Shown piece after piece: positions 34,386-45,599 of a stretch of DNA of 64,000 nucleotides (within the stretch, counting starts at the first letter, position 1; every line of letters starts with the position of its first letter). The stretch is from positions 162,602,501 to 162,666,500 of the forward strand of contig CM057456.1 of the NCBI GenBank assembly GCA_016271365.2, written 5' to 3'. Both the position numbers and the translations under genes were made by a program. Below the pieces are notes generated by a model, which had not been told where the DNA came from, searched no databases, and was given only the letters and a program-made list of their open reading frames with translations. The stretch comes from Neoceratodus forsteri. Its lineage: Eukaryota > Chordata > Ceratodontiformes > Ceratodontidae.

Positions 34386-34770
34386 TGCACTAGCTAGGGT
34401 TAACCCAACAGAAAAGTAGGAAATGTGACATTAGGGTTTCCCTAACACCCCATCCCACCCCAGGCAGCAACAGGAAAAAACATTGTGGTTTCACCTCTCC
34501 TGCATCTTGCGAATCAGGCATGGGGTGTGCCTTGGGGTTATCAGCCTAACACTCACCCCTATCTCCTATTCTCCATGCATCTCAGCTTCTTCAGTGATGG
34601 AATGGGGTGGCGTTAGGGCTGACAACCCCAAGGCACACTGATCTGTGAAGATTCAGGAGAGGTAAAACTGTAATGTTTCTTTCCTGTTGCTGCCTGGAGG
34701 GTAGTGGTGGGATGTTGGGTTGAAACCCTAATGCCACATTACTACTTACCTTTTAACCTTAACTAGTGCA
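34386..34770. mobile_element. TTAA-flanked 385-bp foldback MITE
   Basis: The ends TGCACTAGCTAGGGTTAA (34386) and, reversed, TGCACTAGTTAAGGTTAA (ending 34770) match, with TTAA on each side (34382-34385, 34771-34774). The arms pair over almost the full length, for example CATTAGGGTTT, GGCAGCAACAGGAAA and TGCCTTGGGGTT, with a centre near 34578. A short similarity (ATTGCAAA) continues outside the TTAA, so the true end could be slightly further out. This is a piggyBac-type target, and the element is non-autonomous. Confidence 0.75.
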
Positions 34771-35202
34771 TTAACAAAGTTTTTGCAATTGATATACTTG
34801 TAGTTATACAACAGGTGTGGGTTTCCATCTGCCAAGATAAAAATACTATCTCAGGGGCTGCTAGTGAGATAGCAGTACTATCTTGCATGTCGAGTATGTC
34901 ATCACTACTGTCTTAGCTACCTGTGTATGTTACAGTAGCACACATCAGTCTCACTTTAGTGCGAGCCTTTGTAAGCATGTGAGTACAGCAGCTTTATGCT
35001 GAACATTCTCTTTGCCTATTTCAAACAGAAACCTGTCAGCAGGAAGCCGGACAGCACTCTCAGCATGGTCATACTGAAATAAAACTCTGCGTTGTTAAAC
35101 TGTAAAAAAACAAACAAAAAGAAACTGATGGCCACTATCAGCTTTTCTGGGGATTTTCTACTGAATTACTGTTGATGCTGCTTGTTGCCAACATTTTCTT
35201 AA

Positions 35203-35839
35203 GAGATCTACCAGGAGCCTTAATGACAGGATCGGAACACAGTTTGGTGCTCCAGCACCTCAACCTCTCTTGCAGTCAGAATTTACATTCCATAGTTTCC
35301 CTACCTCATTGCTCATAAATTCTTGTAACTGTATCAGTGCAGCTGGCATTTTGGTAATAGAAATTACGGGCCACCAGGAGATCACGCTGCAAATACTACG
35401 TCACGCTGATGCAGGTTTGCCCTCTCCTGTAGTGTGCCCATATGTATGGAGATTGAATAATTTCTGTATCTATCATGCCCAGCACTATTTTTATAAATTT
35501 GCCTAAATGCCATGTGTGTGCCAGACATACATATGACATGTAGGCTAATTTTGTAAAAATAGCTGGAAGTATAGTACAATAGATGCAGAGTTTATTCAAT
35601 CTCTGTACATGGGACACACTACAAGAAGAAACAAAACCACGATAACATATTGCGGTATTTGCAGTGTGATCTGCTGGTGACCTCTTCCCCAAAATGATGA
35701 CTGCACCAATACAGCTACAAGAATTTATAAGTATTGAAGTAGGGAAACTATGAAAATGTATAATTTGATTTTGAGGATTGGGGTGCTGGAGCACCAAATT
35801 GTGTTCAGATCCTGTCATTAAGGCCCTGGTAGTTTTCCT
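35203..35839. mobile_element. TTAA-flanked 637-bp foldback element, nested
   Basis: TTAA at 35199-35202 and 35840-35843 brackets a near-complete palindrome. Its ends are ATCTACCAGGAGCCTTAATG and, reversed, AAACTACCAGGGCCTTAATG, followed by GACAGGATC in both. The apex is near 35522 (GCCTAAATGCCATGTG / CATATGACATGTAGGC). The flanking sequence rejoins as one continuous arm of the outer element when this insert is removed. It is a TTAA-specific, piggyBac-like, non-autonomous element. Confidence 0.85.
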
Positions 35840-36044
35840 TTAAGAGAATGTTCACTGTGCCCTAGATTTTCAAATAATTAAAATGGTATTGTGAAATCGC
35901 TAATAATACCATTTATACCAACTCAACCTTACACCTCCTGTCTATAGTGGAACTGCATTCCTGAGTGCATTCATGAGAGAGGTGCAGGTAAAACTGTGCA
36001 TGTACCAGTTCTTTATTTTTAAACAGTGCTTGATAAATGTACGA

Positions 36045-36287
36045 CATTCAAACAGCCAGTCACCTGGATATAAGAAAGTTACTGAAGAGTGAAAATGGCA
36101 TTATAAAATGGTGAGCATGAGCTTTGAAAACTAAAGGTGTGACTCTGAGCATGAGCATTAGCGTGGTTCTAATGTGCATGCTCAGAGCCATGGCTTTAAT
36201 TTTCAAAGCCTGTTTTCACCATCTTACAATGCTCATTGTGGCTCCTCAGTAAACTTTTAATAGTCAGGTGACTAGCCTCAATGGCAT
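36045..36287. repeat. Central palindrome of the outer foldback element
   Basis: The arms pair around about 36166: CAGTCACCTGG with its reverse near 36264-36274, GAGCATGAGCTTTGAAAAC with TTTTCAAAGCCTG, and CTGAGCATGAGCATTAGCGT with TAATGTGCATGCTCAG. It is the loop-proximal part of the 35123-36585 element. Confidence 0.65.
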
Positions 36288-36589
36288 AGATTTATACTGT
36301 ATTGCTTAAAAATGAACTGAGTGATAAATGAGTTTACCGCTGCTTTTGCACCATGTTGAGCCTATGAATGCACAATGCCTGTCAGCTGCTGGCAGTGGGC
36401 AAACACTCATGTCACCAAAAAGGGTATTTTAGCAATTCCTCAGCAAAGTTTTTCTTATTTCAAAATGTAGGTACCGTGAACATTCTCTTTAAAATGTTGG
36501 GCAACAAGCACCATCAACTGCCATTCAGGAGAAAATTCCCTAAAAGCTGATAACGTCCCTTTCCAATTTCCCTGTTTGAAAGGTGCTCT

Positions 36590-37595
36590 ACGAAAATAGG
36601 AACCCACTCCTGTTGTACAAATTGAATATGACATAGGTGACCATGAGATAGTAGAAATAACTCCACTCACTGTCATTGAACTCTTGTTATACCAGTCATA
36701 CCGCCACCTCTGGGATATCAAGAGTTCAATAACAATCTGAGAATAGTTCATAATCTCCTCTCACCATGTAATATCCATATATATCTCAACAGTAGAATAA
36801 TACAAAACAAAAAATACATATAACATCTACATTCACAAACATTCAAATCTAACAAATAGTTCAAAAGACTAGATCTATATAGAGAATAATGTATGAAACC
36901 ATACACAATAAGGCTGTGTTTCCATTGAGGGGTTGAGATGACAGTATATGGGCCTTGACAGCAAAGCTCGGGGGTCATGCTGTCATTCTCAACAGAATCA
37001 GAACATGCCAGGATGATGTATTGTAGCCTACATTTTATTTTATATAGAATATGGTTTTGTACACAGAGATCACAGATGTGTTACCTCCTAATAAAACAAA
37101 AGAAAACAGAAAAAAAATTGCCATTTCTATGTTCTGTTTTATGATCAAATTAAATGTATACAGTTTTACAAGTTAAAAGTGTACAAATTTGGGCACTGGG
37201 TGGTTAGTAATAAACTAGGTGCAAGGTAAATGAATTTAAATTTTATGACAGTTGAACTTGCGAACACTCAGAATGTGCACAACAGCTCTTATTATGTGCA
37301 CAGTAAGTTTAGAATGTGCACAACAAGCTTTTGAGCAGGCTGATTTTTATACAAGAACAAAGTCAATCATATACTATACTTGTATTTAGTAACAGAGTGT
37401 TTAAAATCACTAGGCAATGTATTCAGAAGAGCAGTTATTATATGTAAAGGCCTTCTGGCGTAGCAGGCTTTTCATGAAAGAAATGACAAGAAGGTTGCTG
37501 TCACTTGATCTTAGAGACCTAGTAAAGGGACAGGCTGCAACGTTTGTACCAGACATATAGTACTTTAATTCTGTGACTTGGTTAAGTGACTCTTT
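36590..37595. other. Unclassified intron sequence
   Basis: The stretch is AT-rich. A short cluster of AGAATGTGCACAACA words near 37270-37330 repeats two to three times. No exon or known repeat end was identified. Confidence 0.3.
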
Positions 37596-37795
37596 TATTT
37601 ATTTATTTGATCATTCAGTAATAACCTTTGAGCAAGGTGCTTGTTTACAAAGGTTCCATATCAACAGTACAAGACATTATAGTTGTTACAAACCATGCAG
37701 ACAACGAATCATAATACACATACAACAGCAACCATACAAATTGTATAAAGTATTGAATATGAAGAGTTTACAAGAAATCTAGACATTGAATTGAG
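37596..37795 (-). repeat. Probable LINE/SINE 3' end, minus strand
   Basis: A TTTATTTATTTATTT run (about 37596-37611) marks the tail of a reversed retroelement. The adjacent word TGTTTACAAAGGTTCCATAT and ACAGTACAAGAC resemble the copy at 2109-2330. The family is not named. Confidence 0.4.
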
Positions 37796-38900
37796 CTATC
37801 AGCAGCAAAGCGTATTGGCATTTGTAAAAATTGAACTCTGTTTCATTTGACTAAGGTGAACAGTGAGGGTAGGTTCTGTGTTTTGCCAGGGAGGGTGTCT
37901 AGTGGATTACCAGGCTGTGGGTGGAGGGCAGATTATTGGAGGGAGTAAACTAAGGGTTTAAATAAGGACAGGGAGTAATGTGTACAAGGTTGGTTCTGGG
38001 GTGGGGGGTGAGAGGGCAATGGGGTGAGGCATCAGCCAGCGGGAGAAATTAGTGCCTAAGCAGAATGATGAATACGGATGAGTGGGAGTCCTAGAGGATG
38101 AGGTTAACCAACAGACAGTAAGGAATTATTAGGACTTTTGATGATCATACTGTGAACAGGTGATCCAGCTTTGATTTGAGCCTTGGTTGCCAGGTCTGGG
38201 CTCTAGCTATGAGCTCACACTGCCTCAATATTTTTGAATCCAGGCCGAATTGGATTCATGATGTCGGTTTGTAGCCAGTCAAACACACACAAAATGTCCT
38301 GGTGTTATAAACCAACTCCCAAACTGCTGGTGCCAGTCATGCATAGGCACTCGTTTACTTAAATTTCAAATACTGCCGTGCTGAAAAATAAAATAATTCA
38401 ATCACAGCTTCATGAATGATACAACAACAAAATGAATTCAAGCCAGTGTGAGCTGAAAGAAATAAAACTTTGACTTTAGTCATGTAAGTGATCAGTCACT
38501 GCCACGGTTTATTCGAAGTCCATGAGATGAGAACTTGATCATGATCTTTGCGGAGAAGGCCCAATCATTCTCCTAACCTCATGGGAAGAAAGTAGTGCTA
38601 GCATGACTCAGGACCGAGCTGCTTAACAGAAATAAGTTGGCACCCGTTCATAGAGACCACCTAAAACTAATCTCTGAAGAATACACTTTGTTTTATTCTG
38701 CTCTGCAATGGATTCTGCATTGACAACACTGTTGTCAACATTTAGACAGTGATGGGCACAGTGCTGGCAGATGGCATTGTGCAGTCAAAAGAAAATGTTC
38801 TTTGTGTGGGGCTTTGCCCCCCTTTAAAATAACAAATTCCAGGTCACAGTTGTTTCAGGGTGGGGGCGTAACGTTGGGAAGAATAGTGCCAGTGTACAAG
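37796..38900. other. Unclassified intron sequence
   Basis: No exon, tRNA-like box, tail or inverted pair could be supported here. Composition becomes G-rich at 37860-38060 without any recognised feature. Confidence 0.3.
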
Positions 38901-38902
38901 CG

Positions 38903-38946
38903 GGACCATTACAGTGACCTGATGATATTTGTCACTGTAATAGTCC
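38903..38946. repeat. Hairpin with TTACAGTGAC stem
   Basis: The stem GGACCATTACAGTGAC (38903-38918) pairs with GTCACTGTAATAGTCC (38931-38946) with one mismatch across a 12-base loop. The same TATTACAGTGA core forms a hairpin at 55146-55199, and both have GTGCCA-type words outside, so they look like relatives of one small foldback family. Confidence 0.6.
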
Positions 38947-38949
38947 GCA

Positions 38950-40104
38950 GTAAAAATGTTGTTTTGTGATGGTATACCCTCTGCAACATACAATACTAAC
39001 TTGTATATAACAAAAATGCCCTGACAATTTTTAAATATAAGATTTACCCATTCAAACAGTACAATTCAATATGAGGTTTGTTTGAAAGTCTGACAGAAAT
39101 CATCCGAACTCTCATCTGCATAATAGAGAAGAAACTGCAGCATAAAATGGATTTAATGACTGAGAATTCCAGGGTTCACTTCTTTTCAATGAAACATTAA
39201 CTTGCGCATGTCCCTCCCTTCTGGGAGGTCTGGGGTTTGTGTTTCTGTGTAAGCCCTAGGTTCCAAACTGAGGAGATGGCTGGGAGCAAGTGTATCACAG
39301 AGGTGAAATAACGTGTCCCAGGGAGGAGCCAGACTGCTCCTGGTGTTTCGCACAGTAGCATCTCTAGGATTTTACAATGGGGCTGCAGGAATTGGGAATT
39401 GGGGGTGGGAGTTGGTATAGAAATATTTTAAACAAGCTTTAAATCCTTTATATAATCTACTACTTTTTAATACAGTTTTAATAAAAGCAAAAATCACGAT
39501 TGTTGTAGCGTGGTTTTTGAATCATACACCAGGAAGAAAGATGCCATAAGTAAGTTAATGAAGAGTGCCGAGGGCCTGTCACCCCTCTGAGATCTGCCAG
39601 TGTTCATGCACCCCTGCTGGCTGACCAAGGAGTAAATTAATGTCAGCTGTGAAGGTTGCCATTGCCTCTTTCTCAGCCAGAAGAAGAGGGCAGATGTGGC
39701 AACAAAGATAGTGTGGGTGGTGACAGAGGGAAAGATCGAAAAGCACGTCTTGGAAAAAAAAAACCAAACACACAGAAAATAACCTTGGATTCATAGAACT
39801 AGACAAAATTCACTTTGGTTCAAACCAGTCAAACTAACTGGAAACTAATGATTCAAACAAAGATTCACGTCAAAAGCTGCAACATGTCACTGCTTATTTA
39901 ACTTAAGAACAGATCAATATCAAATTCTTAATCACCAGTTCAAACATTTTCAAATTTCAGTCACACTGTTCACAGTTCCAGACATTCTGGGGTTCATACT
40001 TGACTCTAAATGAGAACTGCTGTTTTCTGATTTTATGTTAGTGGTTAACCTAAATTAATTTTTCCTCAGTTGTTCTACATAATGTGATCACTTTTACTTC
40101 TCAC
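38950..40104. other. Unclassified intron sequence
   Basis: This AT-rich intron DNA lies next to the donor of the 40105-40225 exon. I recognise nothing else in it. Confidence 0.3.
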
Positions 40105-40225
40105 CTGCTCAAACATAAATGCAAATTCCACGCTGTCTTTGGGTACATTATCTGTGTCCAGGAAGCAATACAGTTTGAAGTAGAATTTCCATGGTGTGCC
40201 TCCTTCCTCTGAACTGGCAGAAAAC
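40105..40225 (-). CDS. MYO10: MYO10 exon: FERM domain, F1 lobe
   Basis: A 121-bp exon whose acceptor is TTCTCTTCCCAG before 40225 and donor CAG|GTGAGA after 40105. It encodes FSASSEEGG then TPWKFYFKLYCF, LDTDNVPKDS and VEFAFMFEQ, the hallmark myosin X stretch early in the FERM domain. It begins with one base that completes the Lys codon left by the upstream exon (43264-43399) and ends in phase 0. Length and phase are intact; no indel is seen. The short segment before TPWK differs from mammals, as expected for a variable loop. Confidence 0.97.
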
Positions 40226-41835
40226 CTGGGAAGAGAAGCATAGGTTTTAACAAGGCATTTTTGGAGGTGGGGGTGATCTTTATGGAGGATACAAAGAGTT
40301 GGTGTCAGCATGGAATTACAGCAGATCTCTATAATTTGTCACATCTGGCCCTGTATAGTTTGTCTTTACTGAAAATAATTACAGTAAAGGCTGCTAAAAG
40401 CACAGACAGAAACGTTTTCATTAAGCAGGCAAGAAACAGAGTAAGCCATTTTACAGCTTTATGACTTTCTCTTTCTACACTGACTGCAAAGCAAGACACT
40501 GTCAGGGTCAGCATGACTGCCCAAAAGAAACACTAATCTTTTTTCTGTAGAAAAAAGACCTGGAATGCCAAGACGTACAGCTGGCACTGATCGATCACTG
40601 CTGGTCTGATCAGACATTCATTCCAGAGACTCCAGGACTCATTTTCCAACCCATTTACCCCACCCCAGAACAATCAGGGCAGTGGAGAACTGCATCTTTC
40701 CTTTGGCTGGGAGGGGGAAGAGTCTTCCTTTAGAGTTAATGCCAATTCCATCACTGTACTTGTACCATTACCATAAACAATACCCATTTACTCCTGAAGC
40801 TGTAATCAGTTATTCACTTTAGGATTAGTTGAAACACAGTTCAGACCTTTTGTGTTCATATAGCAAACTGATGCAGAAATATGTCAGTATTCACTGCTCA
40901 GTAAAACAAAATAGCTTGTGCTATGTGTGGCTGCAGAATTCACTACTCAGTGTAGTAAGTACATATTAAAGGCTGAAACTAATGCATACTACTTCTAATG
41001 TGCATACATGTTTCTTTCCTGCATGCTAATTTGGTAGTAATTTTTGTGGTTTACTTCTGAAATAACTGTCTGCATGGACAGGATTGGTTAATTCACAAGT
41101 CAGGCCATGTCCCAATTTTCCCCATGTACTGCATGAAGTTTAGCCTGAGCACTACCAAATTTAGCTGCAGTGGAAAATGGTATGTTAACCAGCAGTGGAT
41201 GCCCAAACACCAGGTGAATTATCCTCCATACAAGGGTGCCAAATGCCTCACCTCCATGACTTGCTTGGCCTTCAGCTGACCCCAGTATGAAACTCAAGGA
41301 CTCATGCTGATCCTATTTTCCCAGGGAGCAGCACAGTATGCTGCCACTATACCACTGAGACAGTTGGCTCACTGACTCCTGATTAAGGAGTCTATGCCCA
41401 TTATAGCTTACCTTATAATATGGGTTGAAAACTTCCTGCTTCCTGATTTGCTAAACAAGTTCTGAGACCCATATCTTAATTCTCCACAACTGCACTGATT
41501 AGAAGAGAGTTTGGCAGTGTGACTTGGAATTTAGGCAACTCACATACAGAATTTATGAGCCACTTCACTCCTGCTGACTGCCATGACAATCATACTGCCA
41601 CCTTTACTCATATATAAAACCTTCAACTAGGCCCTGTGTTCTTTTTCCACTCATTGAGCTCCTCCCTACACACATAAACAAATTGGGAAAAAGTCAAGTA
41701 TTAATCAAAGCTTCTATTTTTGGTCTTTCTTTCATAACCATGAAAAATCCCCTACTATCTTACAAGTTTGCTAGAGAACTGCCTGCTGCTTACTGTGCAA
41801 CAAATAAAGTTGAGGTGCTGGCTACACTTCAGGAC
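40226..41835. other. MYO10 intron, unclassified part
   Basis: No repeat boundary, tail or exon was recognised in this part of the intron between the exons at 40105 and 43264. Confidence 0.3.
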
Positions 41836-41838
41836 TAT

Positions 41839-41985
41839 GTGTGTATGCCAGTGGAATTCTGAAGAATTGAAAATTCATGCATTCTATGTTGCCATTCCAT
41901 GAATGTGTATGTGCATGGTGGGGGGTCTTCTACTAGTGGAATACTGCAGAATTTTGAATTTTGTATTCCCTGGCACACATATACA
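41839..41985. repeat. Small inverted repeat (possible MITE)
   Basis: TGTGTATGCCAGTGGAATTC on the left pairs with the reverse complement of GTATTCCCTGGCACACATAT on the right. GAATTGAAAATTC and GAATTTTGAATTTTG continue the stem. The words GTGGAAT/ATTCC recall the palindromes at 33425-33700. Confidence 0.5.
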
Positions 41986-42670
41986 ACTATGTATTGAATG
42001 TGTAGAAAGACAGGTGGAATACATCAATGGAGAGGGGACACTTTCACATTTTTAGCAATATGTTCTTATATACTTTGTGTCTCTTTAAACTTTAGGAGTA
42101 TTAATTTTTAAAAGTTGAAAACAGGCCCATTTTGTAAGCCAATAAGACAGTTCAGGATATTGGTTATGCTAGTTTTACCACACTTCCAGGGGCTGAAGAA
42201 ACTCCGCCTAAGACCTAATGCCTCACTATGCCCCTGGTTGAGAGGTGAAACCATTACAATTAACACCCCATCATGTCTTGTTTTTGCTTAAACAATGTAC
42301 AGAAATTGTTCAGTTTCCTGTATAGTTCAGCATAAGTTTGCTCAGTAAATTTTTATGGTGTGGGTTGATGGTCTCTCTTAAGCTCCTCTCAAAGGTATAT
42401 TAGACTTTGAAAAGGCAAGATAGGTGCAAGGTTGTTGCATTATCTGGCAGCCTTATCACAACTCTTGATGTAGCTGTATTAAGTGCTTTATGTTAGTGCC
42501 CAACTATCTGTGTTTTCTGGTTCCTGTTTAGAAATATTTTAGCACACTCATTGATAAAAATGGCTTGAAATAATACATTGCCAAGAACTGATCAAACTGT
42601 CAAAACACCTGTTGTCACCACAGTATACTCTACTTGTCTATACCTACTCAGTTCAACCATTGAAGACAGT

Positions 42671-43026
42671 GGGCTCGATTTTCAAAAGCCCCCATTTGCA
42701 CGCAAGCCCTGGGTGAATTGTGATATGGCACATAGGGCTATGGCTATCAATAAACCAGCGAATGGGATTTTCAGTTCCGTGCACCAACTGCCACAAGTGA
42801 GACCAACTTTTCTAGTCTAGCTTGCTGCAGTCCTGTGTCCTTTTTACAGGGCTTGCGCCAAAGAACTGCGCCAAGCTGCCATAAATTGGGTATAGGTGTT
42901 GTAACTGCACCTGACCTACCACAAATGAGAAGCAGTTGTGGCAAAGATGATTGGTGCAACTGCGCCAAAAAAGGGTTTCATGGAGGGCTTGATGTGAGCC
43001 CTGTGTCACTTTTGACAATCAAGCCC
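42671..43026. mobile_element. MITE with GGGCTYGATT ends
   Basis: The ends GGGCTCGATTTTCAAAAG and, reversed, GGGCTTGATTGTCAAAAG bound a 356-bp element. The interior contains GCGCCA/TTGCGCC and CCACAA/TTGTGG words in both orientations and no coding sequence. It lies wholly in the MYO10 intron, about 240 bp from the exon at 43264. Confidence 0.6.
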
Positions 43027-43263
43027 ATTGCATATTGGCTGATTCCAGGTGGTAAACAGATTAAAGAAAAGAGAGGACGCCTGAGCATACAGTACTGCAG
43101 TTCTTATTGTAGCTGGCATACTTCAACATTTCAATTGCATTTCCATCTAAACTAGGCTGTCTACAGCAGGTGTTGCGAGAATAAGGAATTATGAGAAAGA
43201 AATGTGATAATGCGACTAGAAAATGTTTACAATATTAGAATTCCAGAAACTAAGTGCACTTAC

Positions 43264-43399
43264 TTTTCAAATTTGGACAAAACATCTGCCACAACGGTTC
43301 TGCTTTCAATTGCTTTATCAATAATTCCATTATGTTCAAAAGAGCAAACATGTTTCTGCTGTCTTCCATGGCCAAACCTCGAATTAGCTTCTCAACAAC
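43264..43399 (-). CDS. MYO10: MYO10 exon: start of FERM F1 lobe (with 1-bp indel)
   Basis: The exon follows GTGTTTCAG and ends AA|GTAAGTG. It encodes VVEKLIRGLAMEDSRNMFAL, then (after a frame change) KAIESRTVVADVLSKFE. This matches myosin X just after the MyTH4 domain, where the FERM domain begins. The exon is 136 bp, but phase with the next exon, which supplies the third base of the Lys codon, requires 137. The missing base lies in a T run near 43337-43340 (four T where the family needs five). Outside that base the frame and splice sites are intact. No upstream exon was recognised between here and 64000. Confidence 0.95.
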
Positions 43400-43672
43400 C
43401 TGAAACACAGAGAGCATTGATCCCACTTAGTATCTAGGGTTACTGAAGTTACAGTAAGTGCCATAACTACATTTGGAGAAGAGATAAGAAATCTTGGGGC
43501 GGGGACACAGGATGTGCCATCCCTTCCCAGATATAGATTTAGATGTGGAAGTGGATTTGACAGAATTTTGTGGTCTAGGCCTAAAACAAAACACTCAAAA
43601 TAACTGCTTGCTGCACCCAGAGATAGATGATGAAAGGTAGTATATAAACTATTACTTCAATGCACTGAAAAT

Positions 43673-43858
43673 AGTTAGAATTGATGACTGGGCCATACTA
43701 TAGGACTTCTTCAGGAATGGTTTATAAAGTTAAAATGCAAAGTTAATGCTGCTAAACTTTGCCAAGTAAACTCTGCTAATGTTGCCAACTGTATTTTCTC
43801 TTTATATTGTAGATATTTCTGAAGATGACCTATGGTTGAAATATCAATTCTAACTCTG
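43673..43858. repeat. Inverted repeat pair, ~40-bp arms
   Basis: AGTTAGAATTGATGACTGGG and TATAGGACTTCTTCAG (43673-43714) pair with the reverse complement of 43819-43858 (CTGAAGATGACCTATGGTTG and ATATCAATTCTAACTCTG). The 'respond-to-TTCTGAAGA...GAAAT' style recalls the ends of several vertebrate retroelement families. The identity is not settled. Confidence 0.5.
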
Positions 43859-43899
43859 TTTCCTGTTTTCAGCATACATTTAATATCAGTCTTTTTGTC

Positions 43900-45590
43900 T
43901 TGCTTTCAGACCACATACTAGTGTTGCACTTGTTATTCATTCATTAGAGCTAGGGCGAATAGCACCGCCTTATCTTCTTTAGTCTCCAGTTGTTCACATC
44001 GCCAATTTTCTCCTCCCACTAGTGAGGTATTACTTTTATATTTTTTAATCCCCACCTCTTCTGTCACGGACATGTACTCAGATGTTGTCCATAACCCGAT
44101 GTGAAGATGGCCACTGGGTTGGGCATGCTGTCGGCTGCTTTTGCTTCTGCAGCCCTAGTGTTTTGTATCTCCTATTTGCCTGCTCGTCTGCACTGTTTCA
44201 GTTTTACCATTCTTATTTTACCGACTCTACAGATCTGGTTTTATTAGTTTATTCCGTTTGTTTGAGCTGGACTGCTTATATCTTCCCTGTTGTCTTGAAC
44301 TTTGAGTTGGCATTGGAGCAAGTGCGGAGGTACAGTATGCTGGATCTCGACGATATCAGGAGGATTTTATTGACCGCCTCATAGTGTGCATTGGGGCTGT
44401 TGTTTCTCAGCCCGTTACTGCCTTTACATCAGCTTGCTGGGCGGCTGCCGCTTTGCCCTATACAGACTTTGTAGGACATTTCGATGTTGAATGCCGCTTT
44501 CTGACTTATTGACAAGGATATATTGTTGGCAGCTTTGGGCCCAGCTGAGCTAGTGTTATGGGTGCAGATGAGCTAGTATAATCTGCGCTGAGACACTTGG
44601 GGAGCTGTATTTTAAGAGAACAGATATCATGGTGAAGGATCTGGACTAAATCAGTGAAGATCCTTGATTTTGGCTGTGGACTATCCTTGGACTGTTGGCA
44701 GCTTGCTTGAGGTTTCCAGGAGCAGTGTGTATAACTAGACAAACTTTGATTTGGAGCAGGCAGTTGGTTTCTGATCCTGTTGGTGGACTGACTACAGTGT
44801 GTGGCGGTAGGGGTCCCAGTCTTACTTTGTAGGGTGGCCGGCAGTATGGTTGGTGTACCCTAGGAAGTCTCCATTGGGCCTGCTAATAAGTGGGCCTGGC
44901 TGGGATCCATGGCATCAGCCACAGGCTTGCAGTGTGGTCCCTTATTGGGAGCACTTTCAGCCAGAGTAATACCTCCTGAAGTTGACTTTTGACCTTCCTC
45001 CCTTCAAAGATATGGTCAGACCTTTCTTATTTTTCTTGTTAAACTTTTACTAAAAGGCAGTAGAGTGCCCTCTTATCCCTTAGTCTCAGAACCATAAGAG
45101 GGCACCGAGGCTGAAAAGGGTTTGGTTATCATCAGCAAAGTCCCCTGGTAGTGAGAGTACTTCAGGGACTGAGAAGTCACTGAGTTTTAAGCACTTTATT
45201 TACCAGGAAGTGAGAGTCCCTGGGAAATCTGTTGGTTTCCTCCGATGGTGGAATAGCCATTGGGGTTGAAAACTTGGACTTCTCTCTGCTATTGGATTTT
45301 CATGGACTTTAGCTTTTCTGTTATTTTTGAAGGTGTTTACTGTTATATGCATCCCCTGACTGCCTTAGGCTTGCTGACTGGGATTGAAATGACTACGTTA
45401 GTCTTATTTTATTAATTTAATTTGGTTATCCCTTATTGAGAGCTTAGGGAGTTTTATGTATTAATTTAGTTTTAGTTTACTTAATTTTTCTTTTCTTTTT
45501 ATTTTATTTAATGAGCATAATTTAGTGAATTGTTTTGTTTTCTGTGGAATGGTGTAATTTTATTGTGATTATTAAAATGTGTTGGAGGCC
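43900..45590 (+). other. Unclassified, perhaps 5' part of the next LINE
   Basis: The stretch lies just upstream of a LINE endonuclease and in part has higher GC than its surroundings. A 100-codon frame at 44082-44384 shows no recognised motif. There is an exact 12-bp inverted pair GTGCCCTCTTAT / ATAAGAGGGCAC at 45065-45076 and 45094-45105. It could be the 5' UTR and ORF1 of the LINE at 45600, but no boundary shows this. Confidence 0.3.
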
Positions 45591-45599
45591 TGCCCCTAA

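Larger units (their letters stand above)
35123..36585. mobile_element. Foldback transposon, split by an inner TTAA element
   Basis: The left arm has TATCAGCTTTTCTGG, GTTGATGCTGCTTGTTGCC and AACATTTTC, then (after the insert) GAGAATGTTCAC and ATTTTCAAATAA. The right arm (about 36440-36585), reversed, has the same words in the same order without a break: TTGTTGCCCAACATTTTAAA, GAGAATGTTCAC, ATTTTGAAATAA. The interior holds a further long palindrome. No coding region was seen. The outer ends are approximate, and target duplication was not resolved. Confidence 0.7.
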
